Shown in pieces: positions 9,265 through 17,682 of a stretch of DNA of 64,000 nt. This DNA comes from Sporolactobacillus nakayamae (lineage in GTDB: Bacteria > Bacillota > Bacilli > Bacillales > Sporolactobacillaceae): the NCBI RefSeq assembly GCF_900113325.1, contig NZ_FOOY01000005.1, positions 120,177 through 184,176 of the forward strand, given 5' to 3'. Each line of letters starts with the position of its first letter. Position 1 is the first letter of the stretch. The position numbers and the translations under genes are program-made. The notes under the pieces are model-generated. The model saw nothing but the letters and a program-made list of their open reading frames with translations. It had not been told where the DNA came from and did not search any database.

Positions 9265-10299
9265 CTATCTAGTTACTTTTTCTTTTAAGCTCGCAATAAA
9301 CGCATCAACGGCTTCTTCTTTGGTTGACCATGAAGTCACAAGGCGTGCAGCTGAATGATTTTCGTCAACTTTTTCCCAGTCAAAGAAATTAAACTGTTGG
9401 TGAAGTTCTTCAAGCAAATCGTTCGGCAGGATCGGAAAAATCTGATTAGAAACTGGCGGCGTTAAGAACGTGTAGCCGGCGGCTTGTATAGCACCGCTGA
9501 TTTTCATCGCCATCGTATTAGCGTGTGCCGCGAGATCAAAGAACAGGTTGTCCCGGAATAATTCAAGAAACTGAATACCGGTCAGCCGACCCTTAGCAAG
9601 CATCGCACCTTTTTGCTTCATCAGATAGCGGAAATCGTCTTTCAAGGCATTATTGCAGATCACGAGCGCTTCGCCGAGCAGCGCGCCGTTTTTCGTGCCT
9701 CCGACATAGAACGCATCAACAAGCTTCGGCAGATCGCTTAGTTCCAGATCGTTCGCCTTCGAGGTGAGCGCTGATCCCAGTCGCGCGCCGTCTAAATAGA
9801 GATAGAGATTTTTCCTCTTACAAAAAGCACTAATTGCCTTCAATTCACTTTTCGTATAAACCGCGCCGTTCTCGGTCGTGTCGGATATGTACACCAGCTT
9901 CGGCTTCACCATATGTTCATCCGGATGAGCATCCAGCATCGATTGAATACCCGCCGGCGTCAACTTACCGTCTTTGCCTGAAGGCACCGCCAGCACCTTG
10001 TGACCAGTCGCTTCGATCGCCCCGGTTTCGTGAACATTGATATGTCCGGTTGCCGCAGCGACGGCCGCCTCATGAGGACGCAGAAATGCGGCGATGGCCG
10101 TCATATTTGTTTGCGTACCTCCAGTCAAAAAATGAATAGCGGCATTGTGGTCATTCATCTTTTTCTTAATCAACTCGGCCGCCTGCAGCGAATACTGATC
10201 TTCGCCATAGCCTTCTTCCTGAACGAGATTGGTCTCCACCAACGCGTTTAGAATTTGCGGATGCGCGCCTTCACTATAATCATTCTTAAAGCTGTACAT
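9265..10299 (-). CDS. low-specificity L-threonine aldolase
   Basis: A 344-residue PLP enzyme of the beta-eliminating lyase family (PF01212) that splits L-threonine or L-allo-threonine into glycine and acetaldehyde. Recognisable pieces are FLTGGTQTN, HINVHETGAIEATGHKV, YLDGARLGSAL and the PLP-lysine motif YVGGTKNGALLGEA (about 198-211). The length fits the family. CTGAGGTGAGAAGTCGC gives the ribosome binding site. It is monocistronic with a terminator right behind it. Confidence 0.9.
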   Translation of the reverse strand: MYSFKNDYSEGAHPQILNALVETNLVQEEGYGEDQYSLQAAELIKKKMNDHNAAIHFLTGGTQTNMTAIAAFLRPHEAAVAAATGHINVHETGAIEATGHKVLAVPSGKDGKLTPAGIQSMLDAHPDEHMVKPKLVYISDTTENGAVYTKSELKAISAFCKRKNLYLYLDGARLGSALTSKANDLELSDLPKLVDAFYVGGTKNGALLGEALVICNNALKDDFRYLMKQKGAMLAKGRLTGIQFLELFRDNLFFDLAAHANTMAMKISGAIQAAGYTFLTPPVSNQIFPILPNDLLEELHQQFNFFDWEKVDENHSAARLVTSWSTKEEAVDAFIASLKEKVTR

Positions 10300-10392
10300 T
10301 GCGACTTCTCACCTCAGCTGTCTGATTTTTCAAATCTATGTGCATCTAATTGGACTATAGCACAGTCCGAAAGTAAGCGGAACCCATTTCCA

Positions 10393-10869
10393 TTAACCGC
10401 CATAATAGAAACCGGTTTCTTTCATGGTCAACGGATCGCCAGTTTTATGCACGCCCGCATTGATCACTTCACCGACATAAATAAAGTGATCACCAATTTC
10501 AAGCCGGTCAACAACGCTGCATTCAAAGAAGCTAAGCGCATCCTTAAAAATCGGGCAGCCGGTTTCCTCTGCGTAAAATTCATAACCCGCGAGTTTATTT
10601 TCTTCAACTTCAAGCGGTCGGAAAAATGCCGTTACCATATCCTTTTGTCCGCTTTCCAATACATTTACACTGAACACACTGCTTGACGCGATTTGCTGCT
10701 GCGAACGCGTACCCGCTTTAACGGCAAGCGTGACAAGCGGCGGTTCAAAAGAGGTCTGCGTTAAAAAGTTGCCTGCAAACGCATTCACACCGCTTTCATC
10801 CTTAGTGCCTACCAGATACAATCCGTACGTAATGCCGCGTAGTGCTGCTTTTCTAGCTTTTTGGTCCAT
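10393..10869 (-). CDS. flavin reductase-like domain protein (flavoredoxin type)
   Basis: A 158-residue protein with the FMN-binding split-barrel of the flavin_reduct family (PF01613): ALRGITYGLYLVGTKD at the start, NAFAGNFLTQTSFEPPLVTLAVK, and FFECSVVDRLEIGDHFIYVGEV in the second half. It probably binds FMN and reduces flavin or a bound substrate with NAD(P)H. The open frame extends to 10935, but GGGAAGGGAAG before the ATG at 10869 marks the likely start. It stands alone. Confidence 0.82.
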   Translation of the reverse strand: MDQKARKAALRGITYGLYLVGTKDESGVNAFAGNFLTQTSFEPPLVTLAVKAGTRSQQQIASSSVFSVNVLESGQKDMVTAFFRPLEVEENKLAGYEFYAEETGCPIFKDALSFFECSVVDRLEIGDHFIYVGEVINAGVHKTGDPLTMKETGFYYGG

Positions 10870-11072
10870 TCGATAGACTTCCCTTCCCAGTTTGTGTTCA
10901 CATATTTGCCACACTCTATTATAATATATCATCATTGTTAATCACCTAATAAGAATAGGTTGTAAGTAAAGAATCTCCACTGTTCGATCCTTTCTCGCGC
11001 ACCTAAATTGCCTTGTGTTTATATTCGGTCATCTTGACTGCACTTCTATAATCCACGGGTACTACTCTCTGA

Positions 11073-11603
11073 TCAAACGATCGGTTTCCAATTGATTAAT
11101 TTTTTTATTAAACGAATGACCATCCGAGCAAACACAACGCAAATGGGCAGCAGAATTAATCCACATAACACATTAGTCCAGTTTCTTTCGTCTGTAACGC
11201 CTGCAAGAAATAAATTGTTCACTACACCAACAAATTCAATGAGCGTTAAAAAGATCCATAGGTTTTTAATTCGCTTATTATGCTGAATTCTCGAATCGAT
11301 GTCTGAAAACAAGTTGAACGGTCCTTCTTCAGCGGCTTTTCTCAAATAGACCCAACTCGCAAAGCTAGATACGCATGTAATGCCTGTCTCCTCAAGAAAC
11401 TGGAGATAATCCTTCGTCTCCTCATGTTTGGGTCCGTGCTTTAAGAATTCCATACGGTAACGATACTGACCCTTATCACATGATTCAAATGTGTAAAAAC
11501 CAGGGACATATTTTGTGAATGCCCAGCCTTCCTTCTCCATTTGACTTAACCACTGCTCTTCTTTCTCAAAATCATAAAACAGCTTAAACACTTTTTTCTG
11601 CAT
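11073..11603 (-). CDS. DUF2812 membrane protein
   Basis: A protein of about 176 residues. The N-terminal part (FKLFYDFEKEEQWLSQMEKEGWAFTKYVPGFYTFE) is the soluble DUF2812 domain; two membrane helices follow near residues 115-135 and 142-162, then a short basic end. DUF2812 proteins are found beside PadR regulators throughout Bacillota, as here, where the gene overlaps the 3' end of the PadR gene by 20 nt. The function is not known. The PadR gene has an internal stop codon, so this gene may be expressed without repression. Confidence 0.8.
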   Translation of the reverse strand: MQKKVFKLFYDFEKEEQWLSQMEKEGWAFTKYVPGFYTFESCDKGQYRYRMEFLKHGPKHEETKDYLQFLEETGITCVSSFASWVYLRKAAEEGPFNLFSDIDSRIQHNKRIKNLWIFLTLIEFVGVVNNLFLAGVTDERNWTNVLCGLILLPICVVFARMVIRLIKKLINWKPIV

Positions 11604-11938
11604 GCGTCTCCCCACCTACAATTTTTTTACTATTCTCCAGCAGTTCGGTTAATCGCTTCATTTCTCGATCGACCGTTCCCTTGCCTAAATCGGTGATGAC
11701 GTACTCCTTTTTTCTCGACGATTTATTTGTTTCCCACGGCATGATCCATCTCTTTTTTAAAAGTGTGTTAATTGCGCCATAAAGCGTACCTGCGCCCAGT
11801 TCGACACGTCCTCCGCTTAACACACTGACATTTTGCATGATCCCATATCCATGCATTGGCGATTAAAGAGAAAGTAAAATATAGAACACGGCCACAGTTA
11901 ATGCGCCTCGCTCGCTGCTTTCCGGCAATGTTAACAGC
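11584..11938 (-). pseudogene. PadR family regulator with an in-frame nonsense codon
   Basis: The winged-helix of a PadR repressor is complete apart from one stop codon. From a TTG at 11938, with AAGGAG at good spacing, the frame reads LPESSERGALTVAVFYILLSL, then TAA at 11863-11865, then SPMHGYGIMQNVSVLSGGR...LGAGTLYGAINTLL. In relatives a Tyr or similar residue stands at the stop, so one substitution explains it. The ATG at 11856 lacks a ribosome binding site and would remove the first helix of the DNA-binding domain. I judge the gene to be inactivated, unless the stop is a sequencing error. Confidence 0.8.
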
Positions 11939-11957
11939 TCCTTATACCGTTATGTGT

Positions 11958-12008
11958 TATATCGTTTACCGATACAGCGCTTGTATCGGCAAACGATATA
12001 GCTGTCAA
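11958..12008 (-). promoter_or_regulatory. PadR-type operator overlapping a promoter
   Basis: A long dyad spans 11958-12000: TATATCGTTT-A-CCGATACA on one side pairs with TGTATCGG-C-AAACGATATA on the other, centred at 11979 with a single mismatch. On the minus strand a TTGACA (12003-12008) lies just upstream and a TACAAG, 17 nt later, lies inside the dyad. The position in front of the PadR-DUF2812 pair fits autorepression by PadR, a known habit of the family. Confidence 0.75.
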
Positions 12009-12243
12009 TTATTTTATGAATGAAAGGGCGCATACAATTGTGTTTTTTTCTTCATTCATGCTGTTCACTCACTCGTCACAGATCAAATTGAACGGATTCA
12101 TGCTATCCGTTCGCGGCGACTTAGTGAACCGTGCTGTTATGATTGGTTTTGTAGTTAACTAAAAAATGATCCTAAACTAATAGATTTTCCTATATCATCT
12201 CGAAGCGAGTAGCAAATGGTAAAACGATAATGCTTTATTCTGT
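12009..12243. other. intergenic stretch without recognised feature
   Basis: Divergent space between the PadR unit and the two-component operon. It has an imperfect inverted repeat (ATGAATGAA near 12024 with TTCATTCAT near 12051) but no convincing gene or RNA element. Confidence 0.5.
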
Positions 12244-12272
12244 TTGAACATTTAGTTTAATACTGTGATAAA
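12244..12272 (+). promoter_or_regulatory. predicted sigma-A promoter of the two-component operon
   Basis: TTGAAC (12244-12249) and GATAAA (12267-12272) are separated by 17 nt and stand about 30 bp upstream of the histidine kinase start. Confidence 0.45.
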
Positions 12273-12304
12273 ATTCTATTAATTAAAAATATATTTGATC
12301 TGAG

Positions 12305-13054
12305 GTGAGTCATCTGTATTTAATAGTATTTGAGGGTGTCGTATTCCTTTGTGTACTTACGTCGGCATTAACATTCTTTTTTCTCGCTCTTCTCCCATTT
12401 ATGGAAAAAGAAGTGGACATGCTGGAATTGGAGAATACGCAGATTCACCTTTTAAATCGACTGAACGAGAGTGAGCGACTGCAGTTAAGCAGACAAATAC
12501 AACCTCACTTTATGTTTAATACATTTAACGTATTCTTATCACTTGCACGATTAAACAGACAAAAAGAACTGATCAAAGGACTTGAAAACTTTTCATCCTA
12601 TCTGCGTTACAAATACACGGATAAAAAAGCATTGATCCCTCTGTCTATCGAACTTGAGCAAACAGAGAAGTACATTGGTATTCAGAAAATTCGATTTGGA
12701 AAACGTCTATTTGTTCAATTCAATGTGGACCACTCAATTCTAGGTGCGGCAATTCCTCCATATACAGTGCAAATACTTGTAGAAAATGCATTTAAACATG
12801 CACTTGATGAAAAAAAAGGTGAGAAAAAATTGTCTATCAACATCTCACGAACTGGCAACTGGATCGAATTAATCGTTAAAGATAATGGGCAAAAACCACT
12901 TGCAAAGTCAATTTCTTCAGGTATTGGACTGCAAAATATCAGAAAAAGACTTAGTCTTCTGTTTGATCTTTACACTGATGCAACCGTTCGCAGAACAGCT
13001 CAAAATGAGACCGAAGCTGTCATCATATGGCCATATACAATTTTTGCAGAATAA
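12305..13054 (+). CDS. sensor histidine kinase, LytS/YesM type, without extracellular sensor domain
   Basis: A 249-residue kinase. After one membrane helix (about 8-30) and a short linker comes the His_kinase domain with LSRQIQPHFMFNTFNVF, whose histidine is the phosphorylation site (about 67). The ATPase domain has the N box LVENAFKHAL, the G1 box VKDNGQ and G2 box GIGLQNIRKRL. The protein lacks the usual large extracellular loop or 5TM unit, so it must get its signal elsewhere, perhaps from the 448-residue membrane protein encoded two genes down. The start is uncertain: the GTG at 12305 overlaps the GAGGTGA that could be the ribosome binding site. Confidence 0.88.
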   Translation: MSHLYLIVFEGVVFLCVLTSALTFFFLALLPFMEKEVDMLELENTQIHLLNRLNESERLQLSRQIQPHFMFNTFNVFLSLARLNRQKELIKGLENFSSYLRYKYTDKKALIPLSIELEQTEKYIGIQKIRFGKRLFVQFNVDHSILGAAIPPYTVQILVENAFKHALDEKKGEKKLSINISRTGNWIELIVKDNGQKPLAKSISSGIGLQNIRKRLSLLFDLYTDATVRRTAQNETEAVIIWPYTIFAE

Positions 13055-13086
13055 AATCTGATTTATGTTAAGGAGGAGCGATCCTG

Positions 13087-13803
13087 ATGCAAATCTTAAT
13101 CGTTGACGATGAATATCTGGAAATTGATCAACTGTGCCATCTTATAAATAAACGCTATTCAGCGTGGACAGTGTTTCGTTCGGAAGATATTGCAAACTCA
13201 ATACAGATTGCATCATCGCACACACTTGATCTCGCTATACTGGACATTGCGCTTTCAGGAGAATCCGGACTTGATCTGGCCGATGAATTGCTTAATATAC
13301 ATCCAAGCATGTCTATTTTGATTGTCAGTGCTTATCAGAACTTCAAATTTGCCAAACGCGCACTTCAAATGCGTGCCATTGATTATATAGTTAAGCCCGT
13401 TATTGAAAGTGAATTTTATGCATCTATAGACAAAATTGCTAATAAAAATCAATCCCACCCGTCATATCTTTCATCAATCCTTAAAGAAGCTATTCATTAC
13501 ATAGACCTTAATTTTCGAGAAAACATTCATTTAAATGATGTAGCAGAGTATGTACATGTCACACCCAATTATTTAAGTAAGAAGTTTCAGAATGAATTGC
13601 ATGTGTCATATAAAGAGTACCTAATAAAAGCACGCATTAACGCCGCAAAAAAACTTTTACTCGAATGTCCTGACTATTCAATTCAGATGATCGCAAATCA
13701 AGTAGGATTTTATAGTCAGAATCATTTTACAAATTCATTTAAAAAATATGAGGCACAAACGCCAACGCAATTTAAAAATGAGGAGAGAGGCTATCATGCT
13801 TAA
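13087..13803 (+). CDS. response regulator with AraC-type output domain (YesN-like)
   Basis: A 238-residue regulator. The receiver domain shows the acidic pair D7-D8, the phosphorylation site D53 in AILDIALSG, and K103 in YIVKP. The C-terminal hundred residues carry two AraC helix-turn-helix motifs (IHLNDVAEYVHVTPNYLSKKF and YSIQMIANQVGFYSQNHFTNSFKK). It is the partner of the kinase 32 bp upstream. AAGGAGGAGCGATCCT precedes the ATG. The permease gene at 15281 is the probable target, see the direct repeats at 15157-15185. Confidence 0.93.
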   Translation: MQILIVDDEYLEIDQLCHLINKRYSAWTVFRSEDIANSIQIASSHTLDLAILDIALSGESGLDLADELLNIHPSMSILIVSAYQNFKFAKRALQMRAIDYIVKPVIESEFYASIDKIANKNQSHPSYLSSILKEAIHYIDLNFRENIHLNDVAEYVHVTPNYLSKKFQNELHVSYKEYLIKARINAAKKLLLECPDYSIQMIANQVGFYSQNHFTNSFKKYEAQTPTQFKNEERGYHA

Positions 13804-15139
13804 TCCTAATCCGATTATTATCTGCTATCTCATCCTGCTTTTTTTATGTCTTCCCTATCTTAACGAGGGATTGACTTATCGAACGTTTATCCAGCCCAGG
13901 AAAAGGCTCGGCATGAGTAGCGGTACAATTCTAGTCTGTGCCCAGTTCATGATAGGTACATTACTCTTTCCGCTCATCAATCTATTTGCCCGTATTTCTT
14001 TCGTTTCAATTGTTTGTTTTTGCATCACGATGTTTGGAATGATTCTGTTGTTTCAGTTTTTCAGTGAAAAAAAGATCGTTAAATATACAAATAAAGCGCG
14101 TTACACTGGAATTGATTTTATAAAAGACACGACAAACAAATCTACCTTTTTTCCAGTGCTCGGCTATATGGCAGCTTTTGCATTAGCTGCTTTTGTTACA
14201 GAAATACAATGGATGAGCGAGTGGTTGGTATCGCTTTATGGATTTCCTTTTATGATCGTATTCATTGCGTTAAGTTTCCTTTCATTTTGCTACAGTGTTC
14301 TCGGTAGTTTAAAGGGGATTGAGACAACAAGTCGCTTTTTACTGATGACCACCTCTTTTATTATGATCTGCCTGTTGCTATATATATATATGACTCAAGG
14401 AATTTTTAACCTTTATAATCACCTGATCACTCGTGACTACCAACAGCCAAATCAGATAACATTCACGATTATATTTGTCTTATTAGCCTATTGGGGCTAT
14501 CTTTTATCAAATTTATCACTTTGGAATATACAATTTTTATTACAGCAAAAGCGAAGAAAATTGATCATTCGTATTGCCGCCTTCTGTACATCATCACAGA
14601 TTTTTGCGATCGCTTTAATTATCTTTGCGATATCCACTCTGTATACAAATGGAATGAATCTATCAATTCTTATCAGAACATCTTCTATTCTTTCCTTTCT
14701 CATTTCGACTTCATTGCTAGCCATAGGTTGGATTTCTTCATTAGTCAGCCTAAAATCTCTGCATGACGCGATCTATCTCTTCGTTGGGCAGAAAAATATG
14801 GATCAAAAGATAACATTGAAACAATACACATATATAATGGCACTTTTTGGCGTTATCATTTTACTATTCTTACTTGCTGCCTCAATACGTGAACGGATGC
14901 TTTTCATTTTTATTTGTTTGAGCCTCGCATCAATTCCTACTTTTTCGCGTTTAGCTTTCTCATCTCGTCGTATTCAATGGGCAGATTTATTACCCATTCC
15001 AGTCGGCCTTTCAACAGCCGCACTCTGTGCCGCTTTTTTTTCAGATACTGTCATCATGTTTACCGGAACGATATCTGCAACGCTCCTCACATATTTTATA
15101 ATCCAACTTGGTAGCATCATTAATAAAAAGCTACTCTAA
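13796..15139 (+). CDS. multi-spanning membrane protein, symporter-like; possible transceptor
   Basis: A protein of about 447 residues with around 12 hydrophobic segments. I chose the ATG at 13796, which has GAGGAGAGAGG upstream and overlaps the end of the response regulator gene by 8 nt, a sign of translational coupling. No signature is certain, but the helix containing NLSLWNIQFLLQQKRRK, and the ISSLVSLKSLHDAIYLF stretch, recall the sodium:solute symporter (SLC5) fold. Tight coupling to a kinase without a sensor domain suggests a signal input role, as in CbrA-type proteins where an SLC5 domain is fused to a kinase. An ordinary transporter is equally possible. Confidence 0.65.
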   Translation: MLNPNPIIICYLILLFLCLPYLNEGLTYRTFIQPRKRLGMSSGTILVCAQFMIGTLLFPLINLFARISFVSIVCFCITMFGMILLFQFFSEKKIVKYTNKARYTGIDFIKDTTNKSTFFPVLGYMAAFALAAFVTEIQWMSEWLVSLYGFPFMIVFIALSFLSFCYSVLGSLKGIETTSRFLLMTTSFIMICLLLYIYMTQGIFNLYNHLITRDYQQPNQITFTIIFVLLAYWGYLLSNLSLWNIQFLLQQKRRKLIIRIAAFCTSSQIFAIALIIFAISTLYTNGMNLSILIRTSSILSFLISTSLLAIGWISSLVSLKSLHDAIYLFVGQKNMDQKITLKQYTYIMALFGVIILLFLLAASIRERMLFIFICLSLASIPTFSRLAFSSRRIQWADLLPIPVGLSTAALCAAFFSDTVIMFTGTISATLLTYFIIQLGSIINKKLL

Positions 15140-15156
15140 TGAAAAAGTTATATTTT

Positions 15157-15209
15157 TGCAAATATAAGATAATTTTATGCAAATAATCATTTTTCTAATG
15201 ATTTATACT
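15157..15209 (+). promoter_or_regulatory. phased direct repeats at an activator-type promoter
   Basis: TGCAAATA occurs at 15157-15164 and again at 15178-15185, exactly 21 bp apart, two turns of the helix. The second copy overlaps the place of the -35 box for a TATACT at 15204-15209; no good -35 sequence is present. This arrangement is common for AraC-type activators, so it is a candidate site for the response regulator at 13087. The promoter serves the permease at 15281. Confidence 0.5.
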
Positions 15210-15280
15210 ATTTCTAACAAGTTAACAAAAGTATGGGCCCACTGGCGTTGACTATGGATACATCATAGGAGGGACATCAT

Positions 15281-16639
15281 TTGGAACAATCAATTGAGCA
15301 AACAACAAACTACGGTTACAAACAAGAATTAAAACGTGCACTGAGCTTAGGCGATTTATTTATCTACGGATTAATCTTTATGGTTCCTGTTGCTCCATTC
15401 GGTCTCTATGGCTCAATCGTCACAACCGCTCATGGCATGATTTCCTTAGCTTATGTCGTGGGCATGTTTGGAATGGTGTTCACTGCTTATAGCTATTCGC
15501 AAATGTCGAGCGCGATTCCCATTGCAGGATCAGTTTACTCTTATGCGCAGCATGGTATTAATGACTATGTGGGTTTCATTGCAGGTTGGCTCATTCTGCT
15601 CGACTATATTCTCGTTCCTGCATTTTTGTATATTGGCAGTGCAGTAGCCATGCAAGCTATCCTGCCATCGGTCCCTATCTTTGTATGGCTTGTTTTGTTT
15701 ATTGCAATCAATACATTTATCAATGTCCGTGGAATTGAAATGACAGCGAAGACAAATAAAATCATTCTTATATTTCAAATTGCTGTTCTTGCAATCTTCA
15801 CCGTTGTTGGCCTTATTGCTATTGTCCAACATGTAAATGGTGCACAGTTTACCATTCAGCCATTCTATGATCCAGATCATTTTTCAATCCATACTGTTAT
15901 GGGTTCTGTTTCAATAGCCGTTCTGAGTTTCCTTGGATTTGATGCAATATCAACGCTTTCTGAGGAGTCACAAGGCGGAAAAAAAGCAGTCGGCAAGGCA
16001 ACAATCGGTTCACTGCTCGTTGTTGGTATATTGTTTGTCATACAGACTTGGGTCGCTGCCCTAATCTTTCCTGATTTCACTGCAATCAAGAACCCAGACA
16101 CCATTTTTTATGAAATTGCCTCAATGATTGGCGGTACGTGGTTAAAGGTACTCACGATCATGACAACAGTCATTTCTTGGGGAATCGCAGCCGCTCTGGT
16201 CTCTCAGGCTGCCATATCGCGTATTCTCTATAGCATGGCTCGTGACAAGAAATTACCACACTTCTTAGTGAAAATACACCCGAAGTACAAAACACCTTAT
16301 GTCAGTACATTTCTTGTGGCTCTCATTTCGCTTATTGTCACAACAATTTTCTCTGAGCAGCTAGGCAAACTCGCTTCAGTTGTTAATTTTGGTGCATTAT
16401 CTTCATTCATTATCATTCATTTGGCAGTCATCAATTACTTTTTATTTAAGAAAAAAAGCAAACAGTATTTTCAACATTTAGTGATGCCTTTAATTGGGAT
16501 GCTAGTCATTGGTTTTGTTTGGTGGGAGCTCGATCCATTAGCTAAAGAAATGGGATTTATTTGGATTGCGATTGGCATCATTTATCTGATTTTCCTAAAG
16601 GTTTTCCGCAAGGACACTACAATTTCTCGTGAACTGTAA
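15281..16639 (+). CDS. APC family permease, PuuP/amino-acid-polyamine type
   Basis: A 452-residue permease with 12 predicted helices. ALSLGDLFIYGLIFMVPVAPFGLYG, GWLILLDYILVPAFLYI and the cytoplasmic AISRILYSMARDKKLPHFL...KIHPKYKTPY stretch are typical of the branch that includes the putrescine importer PuuP. Substrates of this branch are amines or amino acids driven by a proton gradient. The start is a TTG with TAGGAGGGACATCAT before it. The aminopeptidase gene follows after 5 bp and is certainly in the same operon, hinting at imported peptides or proline-containing products. Confidence 0.87.
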   Translation: MEQSIEQTTNYGYKQELKRALSLGDLFIYGLIFMVPVAPFGLYGSIVTTAHGMISLAYVVGMFGMVFTAYSYSQMSSAIPIAGSVYSYAQHGINDYVGFIAGWLILLDYILVPAFLYIGSAVAMQAILPSVPIFVWLVLFIAINTFINVRGIEMTAKTNKIILIFQIAVLAIFTVVGLIAIVQHVNGAQFTIQPFYDPDHFSIHTVMGSVSIAVLSFLGFDAISTLSEESQGGKKAVGKATIGSLLVVGILFVIQTWVAALIFPDFTAIKNPDTIFYEIASMIGGTWLKVLTIMTTVISWGIAAALVSQAAISRILYSMARDKKLPHFLVKIHPKYKTPYVSTFLVALISLIVTTIFSEQLGKLASVVNFGALSSFIIIHLAVINYFLFKKKSKQYFQHLVMPLIGMLVIGFVWWELDPLAKEMGFIWIAIGIIYLIFLKVFRKDTTISREL

Positions 16640-16644
16640 TAGAA

Positions 16645-17562
16645 ATGATTGGAGAAGGGATGGATTTATTCATGAATGAAGGCTCACACATTTTAACAAT
16701 AAATGGCGGTTACCATGTATGGACGCGGAAGGTGGGTGACAGCCCGATTAAATTATTGCTTGTCCATGGCGGACCTGGAATGACACATGAATATCTGGAA
16801 TGCTTTGAAGAACAGCTGCCGCCAAAAGGTATTGAGATTTATTTTTACGATCAGCTCGGCTCTTATTTTTCCGATCAACCGGATGATCCCAGCCTATGGC
16901 ATATTGATCGTTTCGTCGATGAACTAGAAGAGGTTCGGACAAAACTCGGATTAGACAATTTCTATCTTCTTGGCCAATCTTGGGGCGGCCTTCTTGCGAT
17001 TGAATATGCTCTGAAATATGGCAAAGCGCTTAAAGGTCTCATTGTCTCAAACATGATCGCTGATGTTCAGTCCTATGTTGATCATGTTAATGAGCTTCGT
17101 GAACAGCTTCCTAAGGAAATCGTGGAAAAAATGAAGGCTTATGAAGCGAATGAAGATTTTGGGGCTTCTGAATATCAAGAATACTGCATGCAGCTCTATC
17201 AGAAATGTATGTGTCGGCTTGATCCATGGCCGGATGCTGTCAATCGTACCTTCCAGCATCTGAACGAGCAGGTTTATCTGACTATTCAAGGGCCAAATGA
17301 GTTTATTATTAGTGGCAATTTTAAAGATTGGGATCGGCGTGACGACCTTAAAAAAATTTCAAATCCGACCCTTTTATTGACAGCGACTCATGACAGTATG
17401 CCACCGAAAGTGATTGAAAAAATGGGTAAAGAGATTCCTAATGCTGCCGTAGGTATTTGCGAAAATGGCAGTCACTTTTCCATGTGGGACGATCCTGAAC
17501 CTTATTTTAAATTTATCACGAATTTTATCAGCCAAGTGGAAGCCAATACTTTCAATAAATAA
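16645..17562 (+). CDS. proline iminopeptidase-like alpha/beta hydrolase (S33)
   Basis: A 305-residue alpha/beta hydrolase close to proline iminopeptidases and tricorn F1-like peptidases. HGGPG (41-45) forms the oxyanion region, GQSWGG holds the nucleophile S112, an aspartate lies in TATHDSMP (about 250) and the catalytic histidine is in NGSHFSMWDD (about 277). The cap domain is normal. It would free N-terminal proline from peptides in the cytoplasm. The start is unclear: ATG codons at 16645, 16660 and 16672 are in frame, with GGAGAAGGG lying between the first two. Confidence 0.88.
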   Translation: MIGEGMDLFMNEGSHILTINGGYHVWTRKVGDSPIKLLLVHGGPGMTHEYLECFEEQLPPKGIEIYFYDQLGSYFSDQPDDPSLWHIDRFVDELEEVRTKLGLDNFYLLGQSWGGLLAIEYALKYGKALKGLIVSNMIADVQSYVDHVNELREQLPKEIVEKMKAYEANEDFGASEYQEYCMQLYQKCMCRLDPWPDAVNRTFQHLNEQVYLTIQGPNEFIISGNFKDWDRRDDLKKISNPTLLLTATHDSMPPKVIEKMGKEIPNAAVGICENGSHFSMWDDPEPYFKFITNFISQVEANTFNK

Positions 17563-17640
17563 TGACATGACGTTAAATGATTTTAAAAATCCACTCTTAC
17601 TATGAACCGGAAAACAATTTAATTGCTCCAATTATAACAA

Positions 17641-17672
17641 AACAAACCGCAAGCACTCGCCTGCGGTTTGTT
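17641..17672. terminator. bidirectional Rho-independent terminator
   Basis: AACAAACCGCA (17641-17651) pairs perfectly with TGCGGTTTGTT (17662-17672). It separates the convergent peptidase gene and the ECF operon and has T-rich sequence on both sides. Confidence 0.85.
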
Positions 17673-17682
17673 TGCTTTAGTA

